Shown: one piece after another, positions 1 to 9,496 of the stretch
Layout: each line of letters begins with the position of its first letter
Numbering within the stretch: position 1 is the first letter of the stretch
Origin: Drosophila persimilis
Lineage: Eukaryota > Arthropoda > Insecta > Diptera > Drosophilidae
Direction: 5' to 3'
Length of the DNA stretch: 64,000 bases
NCBI RefSeq assembly: GCF_003286085.1
Contig: NW_020825289.1
Coordinates: 2,480,001 to 2,544,000, forward strand
Notes under the pieces: generated by a model
What the model was told of the DNA's origin: nothing
The model's input: the letters and a program-made list of their open reading frames with translations, nothing else
Database searches by the model: none
Program-made: the position numbers and the translations under genes

Positions 1-839
1 GGTTTGCGTCTTCGAATCCAACTTCTGCAGCAGCATGTTGATAACCATGAATCCCGAAATCTCCTCAGCAGTTCCCAATGTCTGCAACGCTCGCATGTGT
101 AAATTGACTGCATCCGAAAACTCCCGAAGCCTTTTAGCAGAAGGCGAGTCTACCCTCTTTAGCCCAAGAATCTTCTTGATGTGTGCCTGGAAAACAAGTC
201 TTTTGTTATTAAAGCGTTTATTAAGTATATCCAGAGCCGCACGATAATTGGCACTGGAGAGCTCCAACGATCGAACCGAATCCAAAGCCGCATCAGCGAG
301 GCAAGAGCGAAGGTGCTGGAATTTCTCGATGTCACTGAGATCCGCATCCGCTTCAATCACCGATTTGAACATTGCCATAAAATCCGAGAACTCGACGTAT
401 CCACCAGAAAACTTCGGCACCTTCAGCTCAGGAAGTCGCTGCTTGTGAGCCATGATGATGGTACTATGTCCGGAATGGCTTGGCAGAGTCGTAGAATGGG
501 CAGCGGCGTGTGACTGGCTTACTTCAACAGCAGCAACTCAGCTTTCAACGATATGAAAAGAGTATCGAAGATTTCGCGCAGCTCACTCCCAATCTCGTTT
601 TGATCGAGAGCCTCCAATTCATTATGGGCCTTATTAAATTCCTCTTGAATTTCTGCCAACATATCAAGGCGCACCTCGACTTCCGCGGCGGTCAGCTTAT
701 CGATTTTATTCCCCGCAAAGGATTCGCCAAGCCTGTGCAATCGATCATATAATGACTGACTTTTACGCTTATACAGACTCAGTCTGGAATCAGCCACCAC
801 AATATTTCCGCCCGCGCCTGTATTCGGATCGTTGTCCAT
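1..839 (-). pseudogene. gag: BEL1 copy A gag, frameshifted and cut by the window edge
   Basis: N-terminal Gag of the BEL1 family. The start chosen is the ATG at 839-837 (MDNDPN), which is shared with the intact copy, whose gag-pol starts at the same codon. A 4-bp loss inside a CAGC-type repeat near 528 shifts the frame, so the Gag reading stops at about 519 after roughly 100 codons. The downstream reading in the shifted frame still matches Gag of the complete copy. No zinc-knuckle or enzyme domain falls inside the window part of this copy. The lesion means this copy cannot make full Gag. Confidence 0.85.
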
Positions 840-1155
840 GTTAACCGTTGTGCAATTCGACACAACAACGGAAAATGAAATACCGCTTAAGCGACGATGT
901 ATAGACGCGAGAGCGAGAATGCAAGACACGAAAAGTCAAGAACCGCGGCTGCAGCTGCGCAGAGAATGAGAGATTCGACGCTTAAAGTACCGGAATTTGT
1001 CTATAAATATTCCAGCCGCACTCTCACTGAATTTGCACTTTAAACTGTTTTTAATATGCACACAAATGTATTTGTTGGTAGTTAAACTACCCAACAACAC
1101 AATATTGTATAATTAATAAGTGTTTTAACGGAACGCGATTAAGCAATGGTTTTAT

Positions 1156-1175
1156 ATCACGTCGGGGGGTCACCA
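1156..1175 (-). promoter_or_regulatory. Primer binding site of BEL1 copy A, tRNA-Trp-like
   Basis: Next to the LTR edge (1 nt spacer) the minus strand starts TGGTGACC and continues through a C run to GACGTGAT. This resembles the complement of the 3' end of tRNA-Trp, except that six C are present where the tRNA would give four. The same site sits at 7153-7172. The tRNA sequence is recalled, not searched. Confidence 0.6.
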
Positions 1176-1176
1176 T

Positions 1177-1574
1177 TGTTTGAGATGCCAAGCTTTTTTG
1201 GCACCTATGTATTTCAAAATAAAAAGAGATTTTGGGTTAAACTTTATAATTCGTATTTAATCTTGGTGGCTTAGCGGAAGCCGATTGCTTGCTATTGCCA
1301 GATGAACTTTATGCGAGATCGATATGCAACCAATGCGCAGAGGGGTTAGCATAGAACTTAACTATAGACGACGGCGTTAGATCAAAGTGACTGCCGAAGT
1401 GGCGGCAGCAGATCAAAGTAGTTGCCGAAGTGGCGGCGGCAGAGAGCCCCTTTAGCGGGAGAGCGCAGCAGCTCTGCAGAAAGTCAACGCTTTACAACAT
1501 ATGTAGGCGGCTCTCTATGCTCATACAATAATAATGTTAAAGTTACGGTTATTCTTCAGCGGCTGGCCCGAACA
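1177..1574 (-). repeat. BEL1 LTR shared by copies A and B (398 bp)
   Basis: Bounded by TGTTCGGG on the coding strand and CAAACA at the other end (TGT...ACA). It is preceded on the coding strand by a short polypurine run (complement of 1577-1584) and followed by the primer site. By eye it differs from the LTR at 7174-7571 at one base, near 1355. The stop codon of the gag-pol frame of copy B lies 26 bases inside it. It contains an AATAAA-like A-rich stretch and no coding frame of its own. Confidence 0.9.
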
Positions 1575-4500
1575 TACTCCCCCCGTTGGGAGCTAGTCTC
1601 TCAACAGATTCCTTAAGGGGCAGCAAACATAGCCGAGTGACGGCCCTCCTGATGTTTCCCGAGGATGTCTTCAGGTCAGCGACGCGACACACTCCGTCCT
1701 TGCCCCAAACGACATCGACCACTCTAGCCAGTGGCCAACGCATTGGAGGAAGATTTTCGTCCTTCACCAGAACGAGGTCGTTCTTGCAGATGTTTTGCGC
1801 GGGGGTACGCCACTTCGCGCGCTCTTGCAAAAGAGTGAGATACTCTTCGCGCCAACGGCTCCAAAATATTTGTTGTAGTTGGGTGACCCGCTGCCAGCTA
1901 TCCAGACGATTGTAGTTCAGCTTCGTTAGGTCAGGCTCGAGGATTTGCTCATGGGGGCCGCCTAAAAGCAGATGAGCAGGAGTCAAAACGTCTAAATCAT
2001 CAGGATTTTCTGAAAGCGAGAGCAAAGGGCGAGAGTTAACAATTGCAGTGATCTGACAGATCAGAGTGCGCAGCTCGTCAAAGCTAAGCACAGATGGTCC
2101 ATCTGAGCGGTACAGGTGATATTTTGCGGTCTTCACGGCCGCTTCCCACAACCCGCCAAAATGCGGAGAGCGAGGTGGAATGAAACGCCAGTCGATCGAG
2201 TCAGCCAAGCAGGATTCGTGGACCTCCTTCATATGCGGTTCGCTCAGACAGAGCTTCTTTAGCTCCAGAAGCTCGTTCTTGGCGCCAACGAAGTTTGTCG
2301 CATTATCCGACCAAATTTGACTTGGCCTTCCTCGAGTGGAAGTAAAACGCTTTAGTGCGCCTAGAAACGATGCAGTGGTCAAATCCTTTACGAGCTCCAT
2401 GTGTATAGCCTTAGAAGTGAAGCAGATGAATACGCTAATGTAGCACTTGATCGGAGGCCTTGTGCGGATTTCTGATCGGTAGAAAAAAGGTCCACAGTAA
2501 TCTACTCCAGTGACTTCAAAAGCTCGAGATCCTTCCAAACGTTCCTTAGGTAGGTCTCCCATGATGTGTTCGACCATGCGCGGCCTAGTCCTGAAGCATC
2601 TCACACATCTGCTGACGACCCTTGACACTGCCTTAACACCTCCAATGGGCCAATATTCCAGCCGAATTTTGGATAGCAAGGCGCGAGGTCCGGCATGGAG
2701 GTTTCTTTCATGATAATATCTTATCAGCGCAAAGGTAATGGAATGTCCCTTTGGCAGAATGAGCGGGTGCTGAGCGTCAAATCCTAGCGATGAGTTGCCA
2801 AGACGACCTCCAACTCTAAGTAGTCCAGAATGATCGATGAACGGGTTGAGCGAACTAATAGAACTGGATTTAATGACTTGACCATTGCGCCGAATCTCCT
2901 TTATGTCCATCCACAAATTTGCCAGCTGAATGTGTCGAATTAGAAGATGCGTTCCTTGCCGAATATCAGAAACGGTGAGTCCTGGATGCCTAAGACGATG
3001 TATAAATTTATGCATGTAGGCGAATGTGCGCTGCATGCAAAAGAATGAATTCGCAAATTTGCATCCGGACGTGAGATCGGCATGTGGAGACGTGATTAGC
3101 AAACCTCTCTTGCGAAGCTCCAAAGTTGCTATGTTGTTAGTAGGAGATACAGGCCACTTATCCTTGGAGCATAGCAAAAAGGATGGGCCGTGAAACCATA
3201 GCTCTGACTGGATAAGATGGTTGGGAAGCGAGCCTCTCGAGAGAATATCAGCAGGATTTAACGATGTGGGAACATAGCGCCATTCCATGTCTGCCGTCAA
3301 CTCCTGAATTGATGCCACTCGATTTGCCACGAAAACTTGAAATTTAGCTGGCTCGTCCCTAATCCAAGATAATGCTGTTGACGAATCCGACCAGCAATAG
3401 AACCGACCTGTAAAGATTCCCATGTCCTTTACATTCTGCATGATTTTTGCAAGCAAATGGGCTCCACTTAATTCCAGCTTAGGAATCGATATAGTCTTTA
3501 GCGGCGCCACTCGCGACTTTGAGCACAAAACGTGGCTCGAAGACTGGGCTTCCCTGGACAAGACATACACGCAAGCGCCATATGCTTCTAAGCTGGCATC
3601 ACAGAATCCGTTAACTTCTGTAGCCACACTAGAACGAAGAACCAAGCGAGGAAATGAGATCCGAGAAATGCTTGCCAAACTATTTCTCAAGTCCATCCAA
3701 GTTGAATGCAATGCTGAGGGTAGGCTTTCATCCCAATCCAAATTTTCTCTCCAAAGCTGCTGGAGGAAGATTTTGCACCTGACAATGACTGGATTTATCA
3801 ATCCAAGAGGGTCGTAGAACCGCGCAATAGTAGATAAAACCGACCGCTTTGATGGCTTTGAGTTTGTGTCCAGTGCGGACAAGGCAAAAAGCAGCTGATC
3901 CGAAACAGGGTCCCACGCTAAGCCGAGAGTTTTGGCTATGTCGCTTCCATCATTAAACTTTAGGAACTTCTCTATGTCATCTTCAGGAGTTCCCTCAAGT
4001 ACTTCCTGGTGACTGGAGCACCATTTCCTAAGTCTAAAGTTACCACGGGACAGTAAAGCTGATGTTTGGTGCATCTTTTCCATGACCTGTGCGACCGAAT
4101 TACCGCCCGAAATAAGGTCATCCACGTAAAACTCCTGCCGCAGAGCAGCTGAGCCAAGAGGGTAGGATTCACCCTCGTCGATGGCCAGCTGGTGCATTGC
4201 GCGGACCGCTAGAAATGATGCAGCCCTCGTCCCGTATGTGACGGTGTCTAATGTGTAGACTTGAACCTCGGACTCGATGGAATCTCGCCATAGGATGCAT
4301 TGATACAAATTGTCGGGTGGAGACACTCGTACGCAGCGGTACATTTTACAAATGTCCCCAGTGAGAGCGACTGGATATGTTCGAAAGCGAATCAATATGT
4401 TAAACAATGCAGGCTGAATAACAGGGCCTGTCATCATCACATCATTTAGAGAATATCCAGTTGATGTAGCTGCGGATCCATCGAAAACGACACGGAGTTT

Positions 4501-6837
4501 TGTCGTCGTACTGTCCTCCTTTAGGACACAGTGATGAGGAAAGAAATATTTGCAGAGGCTACGGGAATCAGGGTTGACTTGGTGCATATGATGCAAATCA
4601 ATGTACTCCCTCATAAAGGCGGAATACCGCTCCTTGAGTGTAGGATTACGCTCCAGTCTTCGCTCCAGACTGATGAACCGTCGATAAGCCTGAGCATAAG
4701 ATTCTCCTAAACGATCAATATTGTTGTTTAGCGGCAGACGAACTGCATACTCCCCGGATGGCAACCGTGAGAGGTGGCTTACGAAATGTGCTTCACAATC
4801 GTCTTCTTCTTTGGTATTCAACCCAACCTCCACACAATTCTCGACTTCCCAAAACATACGAAGAGTTTTATCCAACCTTGCTTCCATCTCAGCTATCGAA
4901 TCTGGACAATTGTGCGTGGCCAAAAGCGCCGAGCTTGATACCTTCTGTCCACCACCAGATACGATCCACCCAAGCCGGGTCTTCTGCAGAAGAGGCAGTC
5001 CATCGGTGAGTTTGATTTGCCCTACGCAGAGGAGATCATAAAAAACGCTCGCACCAATGAGAAGATCAACCCGTTGAGGATTGAAAAATGCAGGATCAGC
5101 GAGCTGAATGTTAGATGGAATACGCCAATCGGATACATTTACTGCCATACTTGGTTGAGAATCGGTAATCGTGGGGGCGATGAGAGCAGTAAGCGTAGTT
5201 GTGTAAGCAGAGGTGCGAGAATGCATACAAATGCTTATGGTGGATCCCTCAGTAGAAACGCTGGTATCGCCCAGCCCAGACACAAGTGCAGACGATTGAG
5301 TTCTCCTAAGCTGAAGCTGCTGGGCGAACCTGGATGTGACGAGATGCAGCTGCGATCCTGAATCTAAGATGGCACGACAAGGAACTAAAACGCCAGACCG
5401 ATTCTTCACGAGAACCACGGCTGTAGCCAGAAGCACGACATCAGAGTGAAGACCTTGGGCAGCAAGAGAGGTAGACGAAGGTAGAGACGAGCTGCTAGCA
5501 GAATTTTGAGCAACGGAAAGAGTGTCCGGTTGAACGGCCAGATCGGGAGGAGTAATACCTGGGCAGCCTTGTGTTGTGGGCTGCATACTAACGAAGTGCA
5601 ACAAACTATGATGCCTGCCGCCGCATACTCGACATTTTCCACTATTGCATGCGCGGGTCCGGTGCCCCGGTTTTAGGCAATTGAAGCATAGGGAAAGCTT
5701 CTTCACTTCTTTGTGGCGCAGCAACGGTGAGAGATTTCCGAATATCTTACACGAGTATATTCCATGGCCCGCTGAGTGGCAAAAGACGCATACAGACGGG
5801 TCGGCGGAAGAGTTGGAAGCTACAAACGTTTTCTTAACATGCGTATAGGAATGGTTTTGGCCCACCTGATCGCTACTAGCGTGTGTCGCTGTAGCATATT
5901 CCAATCGCTCCATTTTCTGGCAGCGTTGCTGCAAGAATTCGAAGAATTCCTCTGCGGTAGGTATAGCATCCGACGATGTGTGCTCCTCCCATTTGGTTTG
6001 CGTCTTCGAATCCAACTTCTGCAGCAGCATGTTGATAACCATGAATCCCGAAATCTCCTCAGCAGTTCCCAATGTCTGCAACGCTCGCATGTGTAAATTG
6101 ACTGCATCCGAAAACTCCCGAAGCCTTTTAGCAGAAGGCGAGTCTACCCTCTTTAGCCCAAGAATCTTCTTGATGTGTGCCTGGAAAACAAGTCTTTTGT
6201 TATTAAAGCGTTTATTAAGTATATCCAGAGCCGCACGATAATTGGCACTGGAGAGCTCCAACGATCGAACCGAATCCAAAGCCGCATCAGCGAGGCAAGA
6301 GCGAAGGTGCTGGAATTTCTCGATGTCACTGAGATCCGCATCCGCTTCAATCACCGATTTGAACATTGCCATAAAATCCGAGAACTCGACGTATCCACCA
6401 GAAAACTTCGGCACCTTCAGCTCAGGAAGTCGCTGCTTGTGAGCCATGATGATGGTACTATGTCCGGAATGGCTTGGCAGAGTCGTAGAATTGGCAGCGG
6501 CGTGTGACTGGCTTACTTCAACAGCAGCCAGCAACTCAGCTTTCAACGATATGAAAAGAGTATCGAAGATTTCGCGCAGCTCACTCCCAATCTCGTTTTG
6601 ATCGAGAGCCTCCAACTCATTATGGGCCTTATTAAATTCCGCTCGAATTTCTGCCAACATATCAAGGCGCACCTCGACTTCCGCGGCGGTCAGCTTGTCG
6701 ATTTTATTCCCCGCGAAGGATTCGCCAAGCCTGTGCAATCGATCATATAATGACTGACTTTTACGTTTATACAGACTCAGTCTGGAATCAGCCACCACAA
6801 TATTTCCGCCCGCGCCTGTATTTGGATCGTTGTCCAT
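1549..6837 (-). CDS. gag-pol: BEL1 gag-pol polyprotein, 1762 aa, intact
   Basis: The start is the ATG at 6837; the frame is open for 33 further codons upstream, but that extension has no ATG and is not conserved in frame in copies A and D. Order: Gag with three CCHC-type or related Cys/His clusters from about residue 350 to 415; aspartic protease with DSGS at 492; BEL/Pao reverse transcriptase with YVDD at 904-907; RNase H; HHCC-type integrase N-terminus; integrase core with D1446, D1511 and E1565 (spacing 64 and 53); then a C-terminal DUF5641-like domain ending inside the LTR. All expected catalytic residues I can place are present. The product would make the cytoplasmic particle, copy RNA to DNA and integrate it. 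No frameshift separates gag from pol, as is usual for BEL. Confidence 0.92.
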   Translation of the reverse strand: MDNDPNTGAGGNIVVADSRLSLYKRKSQSLYDRLHRLGESFAGNKIDKLTAAEVEVRLDMLAEIRAEFNKAHNELEALDQNEIGSELREIFDTLFISLKAELLAAVEVSQSHAAANSTTLPSHSGHSTIIMAHKQRLPELKVPKFSGGYVEFSDFMAMFKSVIEADADLSDIEKFQHLRSCLADAALDSVRSLELSSANYRAALDILNKRFNNKRLVFQAHIKKILGLKRVDSPSAKRLREFSDAVNLHMRALQTLGTAEEISGFMVINMLLQKLDSKTQTKWEEHTSSDAIPTAEEFFEFLQQRCQKMERLEYATATHASSDQVGQNHSYTHVKKTFVASNSSADPSVCVFCHSAGHGIYSCKIFGNLSPLLRHKEVKKLSLCFNCLKPGHRTRACNSGKCRVCGGRHHSLLHFVSMQPTTQGCPGITPPDLAVQPDTLSVAQNSASSSSLPSSTSLAAQGLHSDVVLLATAVVLVKNRSGVLVPCRAILDSGSQLHLVTSRFAQQLQLRRTQSSALVSGLGDTSVSTEGSTISICMHSRTSAYTTTLTALIAPTITDSQPSMAVNVSDWRIPSNIQLADPAFFNPQRVDLLIGASVFYDLLCVGQIKLTDGLPLLQKTRLGWIVSGGGQKVSSSALLATHNCPDSIAEMEARLDKTLRMFWEVENCVEVGLNTKEEDDCEAHFVSHLSRLPSGEYAVRLPLNNNIDRLGESYAQAYRRFISLERRLERNPTLKERYSAFMREYIDLHHMHQVNPDSRSLCKYFFPHHCVLKEDSTTTKLRVVFDGSAATSTGYSLNDVMMTGPVIQPALFNILIRFRTYPVALTGDICKMYRCVRVSPPDNLYQCILWRDSIESEVQVYTLDTVTYGTRAASFLAVRAMHQLAIDEGESYPLGSAALRQEFYVDDLISGGNSVAQVMEKMHQTSALLSRGNFRLRKWCSSHQEVLEGTPEDDIEKFLKFNDGSDIAKTLGLAWDPVSDQLLFALSALDTNSKPSKRSVLSTIARFYDPLGLINPVIVRCKIFLQQLWRENLDWDESLPSALHSTWMDLRNSLASISRISFPRLVLRSSVATEVNGFCDASLEAYGACVYVLSREAQSSSHVLCSKSRVAPLKTISIPKLELSGAHLLAKIMQNVKDMGIFTGRFYCWSDSSTALSWIRDEPAKFQVFVANRVASIQELTADMEWRYVPTSLNPADILSRGSLPNHLIQSELWFHGPSFLLCSKDKWPVSPTNNIATLELRKRGLLITSPHADLTSGCKFANSFFCMQRTFAYMHKFIHRLRHPGLTVSDIRQGTHLLIRHIQLANLWMDIKEIRRNGQVIKSSSISSLNPFIDHSGLLRVGGRLGNSSLGFDAQHPLILPKGHSITFALIRYYHERNLHAGPRALLSKIRLEYWPIGGVKAVSRVVSRCVRCFRTRPRMVEHIMGDLPKERLEGSRAFEVTGVDYCGPFFYRSEIRTRPPIKCYISVFICFTSKAIHMELVKDLTTASFLGALKRFTSTRGRPSQIWSDNATNFVGAKNELLELKKLCLSEPHMKEVHESCLADSIDWRFIPPRSPHFGGLWEAAVKTAKYHLYRSDGPSVLSFDELRTLICQITAIVNSRPLLSLSENPDDLDVLTPAHLLLGGPHEQILEPDLTKLNYNRLDSWQRVTQLQQIFWSRWREEYLTLLQERAKWRTPAQNICKNDLVLVKDENLPPMRWPLARVVDVVWGKDGVCRVADLKTSSGNIRRAVTRLCLLPLKESVERLAPNGGSMFGPAAEE
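1575..1590 (-). promoter_or_regulatory. Polypurine tract of BEL1 copy B
   Basis: On the minus strand a purine run centred on GGGGGGAG lies two bases before the TGTTCGGG that opens the 3' LTR. This is where plus-strand DNA priming is expected. The same run sits beside the BEL1-D LTRs at 33538 and 43486. Confidence 0.7.
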
Positions 6838-7152
6838 GTTAACCGTTGTGCAATCGACACAACAACGGAAAATGAAATACCGCTTAAGCGACGATGTATA
6901 GACGCGAGAGCGAGAATGCAAGACACGAAAAGTCAAGAACCGCGGCTGCAGCTGCGCAGAGAATGAGAGATTCGACGCTTAAAGTACCGGAATTTGTCTA
7001 TAAATATTCCAGCCGCACTCTCACTGAATTTGCACTTTAAACTGTTTTTAATGTGCACACAAATGTATTTGTTGGTAGTTAAACTACCCAACAACACAAT
7101 ATTGTATAATTAATAAGTGTTTTAACGGAACGCGATTAAGCAATGGTTTTAT

Positions 7153-7172
7153 ATCACGTCGGGGGGTCACCA
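7153..7172 (-). promoter_or_regulatory. Primer binding site of BEL1 copy B, tRNA-Trp-like
   Basis: Identical to the site at 1156-1175, one base from the LTR edge. It fixes the inner border of the 5' LTR at 7174. Confidence 0.6.
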
Positions 7173-7173
7173 T

Positions 7174-7571
7174 TGTTTGAGATGCCAAGCTTTTTTGGCA
7201 CCTATGTATTTCAAAATAAAAAGAGATTTTGGGTTAAACTTTATAATTCGTATTTAATCTTGGTGGCTTAGCGGAAGCCGATTGCTTGCTATTGCCAGAT
7301 GAACTTTATGCGAGATCGATATGCAACCAATGCGCAGAGGGGTTAGCATAGAACTAAACTATAGACGACGGCGTTAGATCAAAGTGACTGCCGAAGTGGC
7401 GGCAGCAGATCAAAGTAGTTGCCGAAGTGGCGGCGGCAGAGAGCCCCTTTAGCGGGAGAGCGCAGCAGCTCTGCAGAAAGTCAACGCTTTACAACATATG
7501 TAGGCGGCTCTCTATGCTCATACAATAATAATGTTAAAGTTACGGTTATTCTTCAGCGGCTGGCCCGAACA
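7174..7571 (-). repeat. BEL1 LTR shared by copies B and C (398 bp)
   Basis: 5' LTR of copy B and 3' LTR of copy C. It has the same borders and, by eye, one base different from the LTR at 1177-1574. Copy C pol enters it from higher coordinates and stops 26 bases inside, exactly as copy B pol does in its own 3' LTR. Confidence 0.9.
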
Positions 7572-9496
7572 TACTCCCCCCGTTGGGAGCTAGTCTCTCA
7601 ACAGATTCCTTAAGGGGCAGCAAACATAGCCGAGTGACGGCCCTCCTGATGTTTCCCGAGGATGTCTTCAGGTCAGCGACGCGACACACTCCGTCCTTGC
7701 CCCAAACGACATCGACCACTCTAGCCAGTGGCCAACGCATTGGAGGAAGATTTTCGTCCTTCACCAGAACGAGGTCGTTCTTGCAGATGTTTTGCGCGGG
7801 GGTACGCCACTTCGCGCGCTCTTGCAAAAGAGTGAGATACTCTTCGCGCCAACGGCTCCAAAATATTTGTTGTAGTTGGGTGACCCGCTGCCAGCTATCC
7901 AGACGATTGTAGTTCAGCTTCGTTAGGTCAGGCTCGAGGATTTGCTCATGGGGGCCGCCTAAAAGCAGATGAGCAGGAGTCAAAACGTCTAAATCATCAG
8001 GATTTTCTGAAAGCGAGAGCAAAGGGCGAGAGTTAACAATTGCAGTGATCTGACAGATCAGAGTGCGCAGCTCGTCGAAGCTAAGCACAGATGGTCCAAC
8101 TGAGCGGTACAGGTGATATTTTGCGGTCTTCACGGCCGCTTCCCACAACCCGCCAAAATGCGGAGAGCGAGGTGGAATGAAACGCCAGTCGATCGAGTCA
8201 GCCAAGCAGGATTCGTGGACCTCCTTCATATGCGGTTCGCTCAGACAGAGCTTCTTTAGCTCCAGAAGCTCGTTCTTGGCGCCAACGAAGTTTGTCGCAT
8301 TGTCCGACCAAATTTGACTTGGCCTTCCTCGAGTGGAAGTAAAACGCTTTAGTGCGCCTAGAAACGATGCAGTGGTCAAATCCTTTACGAGCTCCATGTG
8401 TATAGCCTTAGAAGTGAAGCAGATGAATACGCTAATGTAGCACTTGATCGGAGGCCTTGTGCGGATTTCTGATCGGTAGAAAAAAGGTCCACAGTAATCT
8501 ACTCCAGTGACTTCAAAAGCTCGAGATCCTTCCAAACGTTCCTTAGGTAGGTCTCCCATGATGTGTTCGACCATGCGCGGCGTAGTCCTGAAGCATCTCA
8601 CACATCTGCTGACGACCCTTGACACTGCCTTAACACCTCCAATCGGCCAATATTCCAGCCGAATTTTGGATAGCAAGGCGCGAGGTCCGGCATGGAGGTT
8701 TCTTTCATGATAATATCTTATCAGCGCAAAGGTAATGGAATGTCCCTTTGGCAGAATGAGCGGGTGCTGAGCGTCAAATCCTAGCGATGAGTTGCCAAGA
8801 CGACCTCCAACTCTAAGTAGTCCAGAATGATCGATGAACGGGTTGAGCGAACTAATAGAACTGGATTTAATGACTTGACCATTGGAGGCATGTGGAGACG
8901 TGATTAGCAATCCTCTCTTGCGAAGCTCCAAAGTTGCTATGTTGTTAGTAGGAGATACAGGCCACTTATCCTTGGAGCATAGCAAAAAGGATGGGCCGTG
9001 AAACCATAGCTCTGACTGGATAAGATGGTTGGGAAGCGAGCCTCTCGAGAGAATATCAGCAGGATTTAACGATGTGGGAACATAGCGCCATTCCATGTCT
9101 GCCGTCAACTCCTGAATTGATGCCACTCGATTTGCCACGAAAACTTGAAATTTAGCTGGCTCGTCCCTAATCCAAGATAATGCTGTTGACGAATCCGACC
9201 AGCAATAGAACCGACCTGTAAAGATTCCCATGTCCTTTACATTCTGCATGATTTTTGCAAGCAAATGGGCTCCACTTAATTCCAGCTTAGGAATCGATAT
9301 AGTCTTTAGCGGCGCCACTCGCGACTTTGAGCACAAAACGTGGCTCGAAGACTGGGCTTCCCTGGACAAGACATACACGCAAGCGCCATATGCTTCTAAG
9401 CTGGCATCACAGAATCCGTGAACTTCTGTAGCCACACTAGAACGAAGAACCAAGCGAGGAAATGAGATCCGAGAAATGCTTGCCAAACTATTTCTC
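7546..9496 (-). pseudogene. pol: BEL1 copy C pol fragment (RNase H and integrase)
   Basis: About 650 codons open to the stop in the LTR, covering RNase H, integrase and the C-terminal DUF5641-like domain. Compared with copy B an internal deletion at about 8885 (192 bp, in frame) removes the HHCC zinc-binding part of integrase and the linker before it. The D, D, E integrase core residues and the tail remain. The 5' side is lost at the junction near 9496, so protease and the RT catalytic part are absent. Base differences from copy B are rare, which suggests the deletion is recent. Confidence 0.87.

Larger units (their letters stand above)
1..1574 (-). mobile_element. BEL1 copy A, 5' part of a BEL/Pao element (LTR, leader, gag)
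   Basis: This is the 5' end of a BEL/Pao LTR retrotransposon read on the minus strand: LTR, primer site, leader and gag, cut by the window edge. It matches 5995-7571 of the complete neighbour almost base for base. Its 5' LTR (1177-1574) is at the same time the 3' LTR of that neighbour, so the two copies are joined head to tail through one LTR with no flanking DNA between them. Differences from the neighbour are few between 1 and 480 but cluster between about 490 and 1060. Confidence 0.9.
1177..7571 (-). mobile_element. BEL1 copy B, complete BEL/Pao LTR retrotransposon
   Basis: A 6395-bp element with two 398-bp LTRs that differ at one visible base, a tRNA-Trp-like primer site, a leader of about 315 bases, one gag-pol frame and a polypurine tract. 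Single-frame Gag-Pol with a retroviral-type protease, a BEL/Pao-type reverse transcriptase with YVDD, and a DUF5641-like tail after integrase are characteristic of BEL/Pao. There is no env frame. Both LTRs also serve a neighbouring copy, so no target-site duplication of this copy can be seen. Near-identical LTRs and an open frame suggest a recent insertion or recent homogenisation of the array. Confidence 0.93.
7174..9496 (-). mobile_element. BEL1 copy C, 3' part only
   Basis: 3' LTR and the last third of pol of a third BEL1 copy, in the same orientation as copies A and B. The match to copy B ends at about 9496, where the sequence passes without recognisable repeat termini into a plus-strand gypsy-type integrase. 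Either a deletion or a rearrangement joined two internally broken elements here. Confidence 0.88.
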
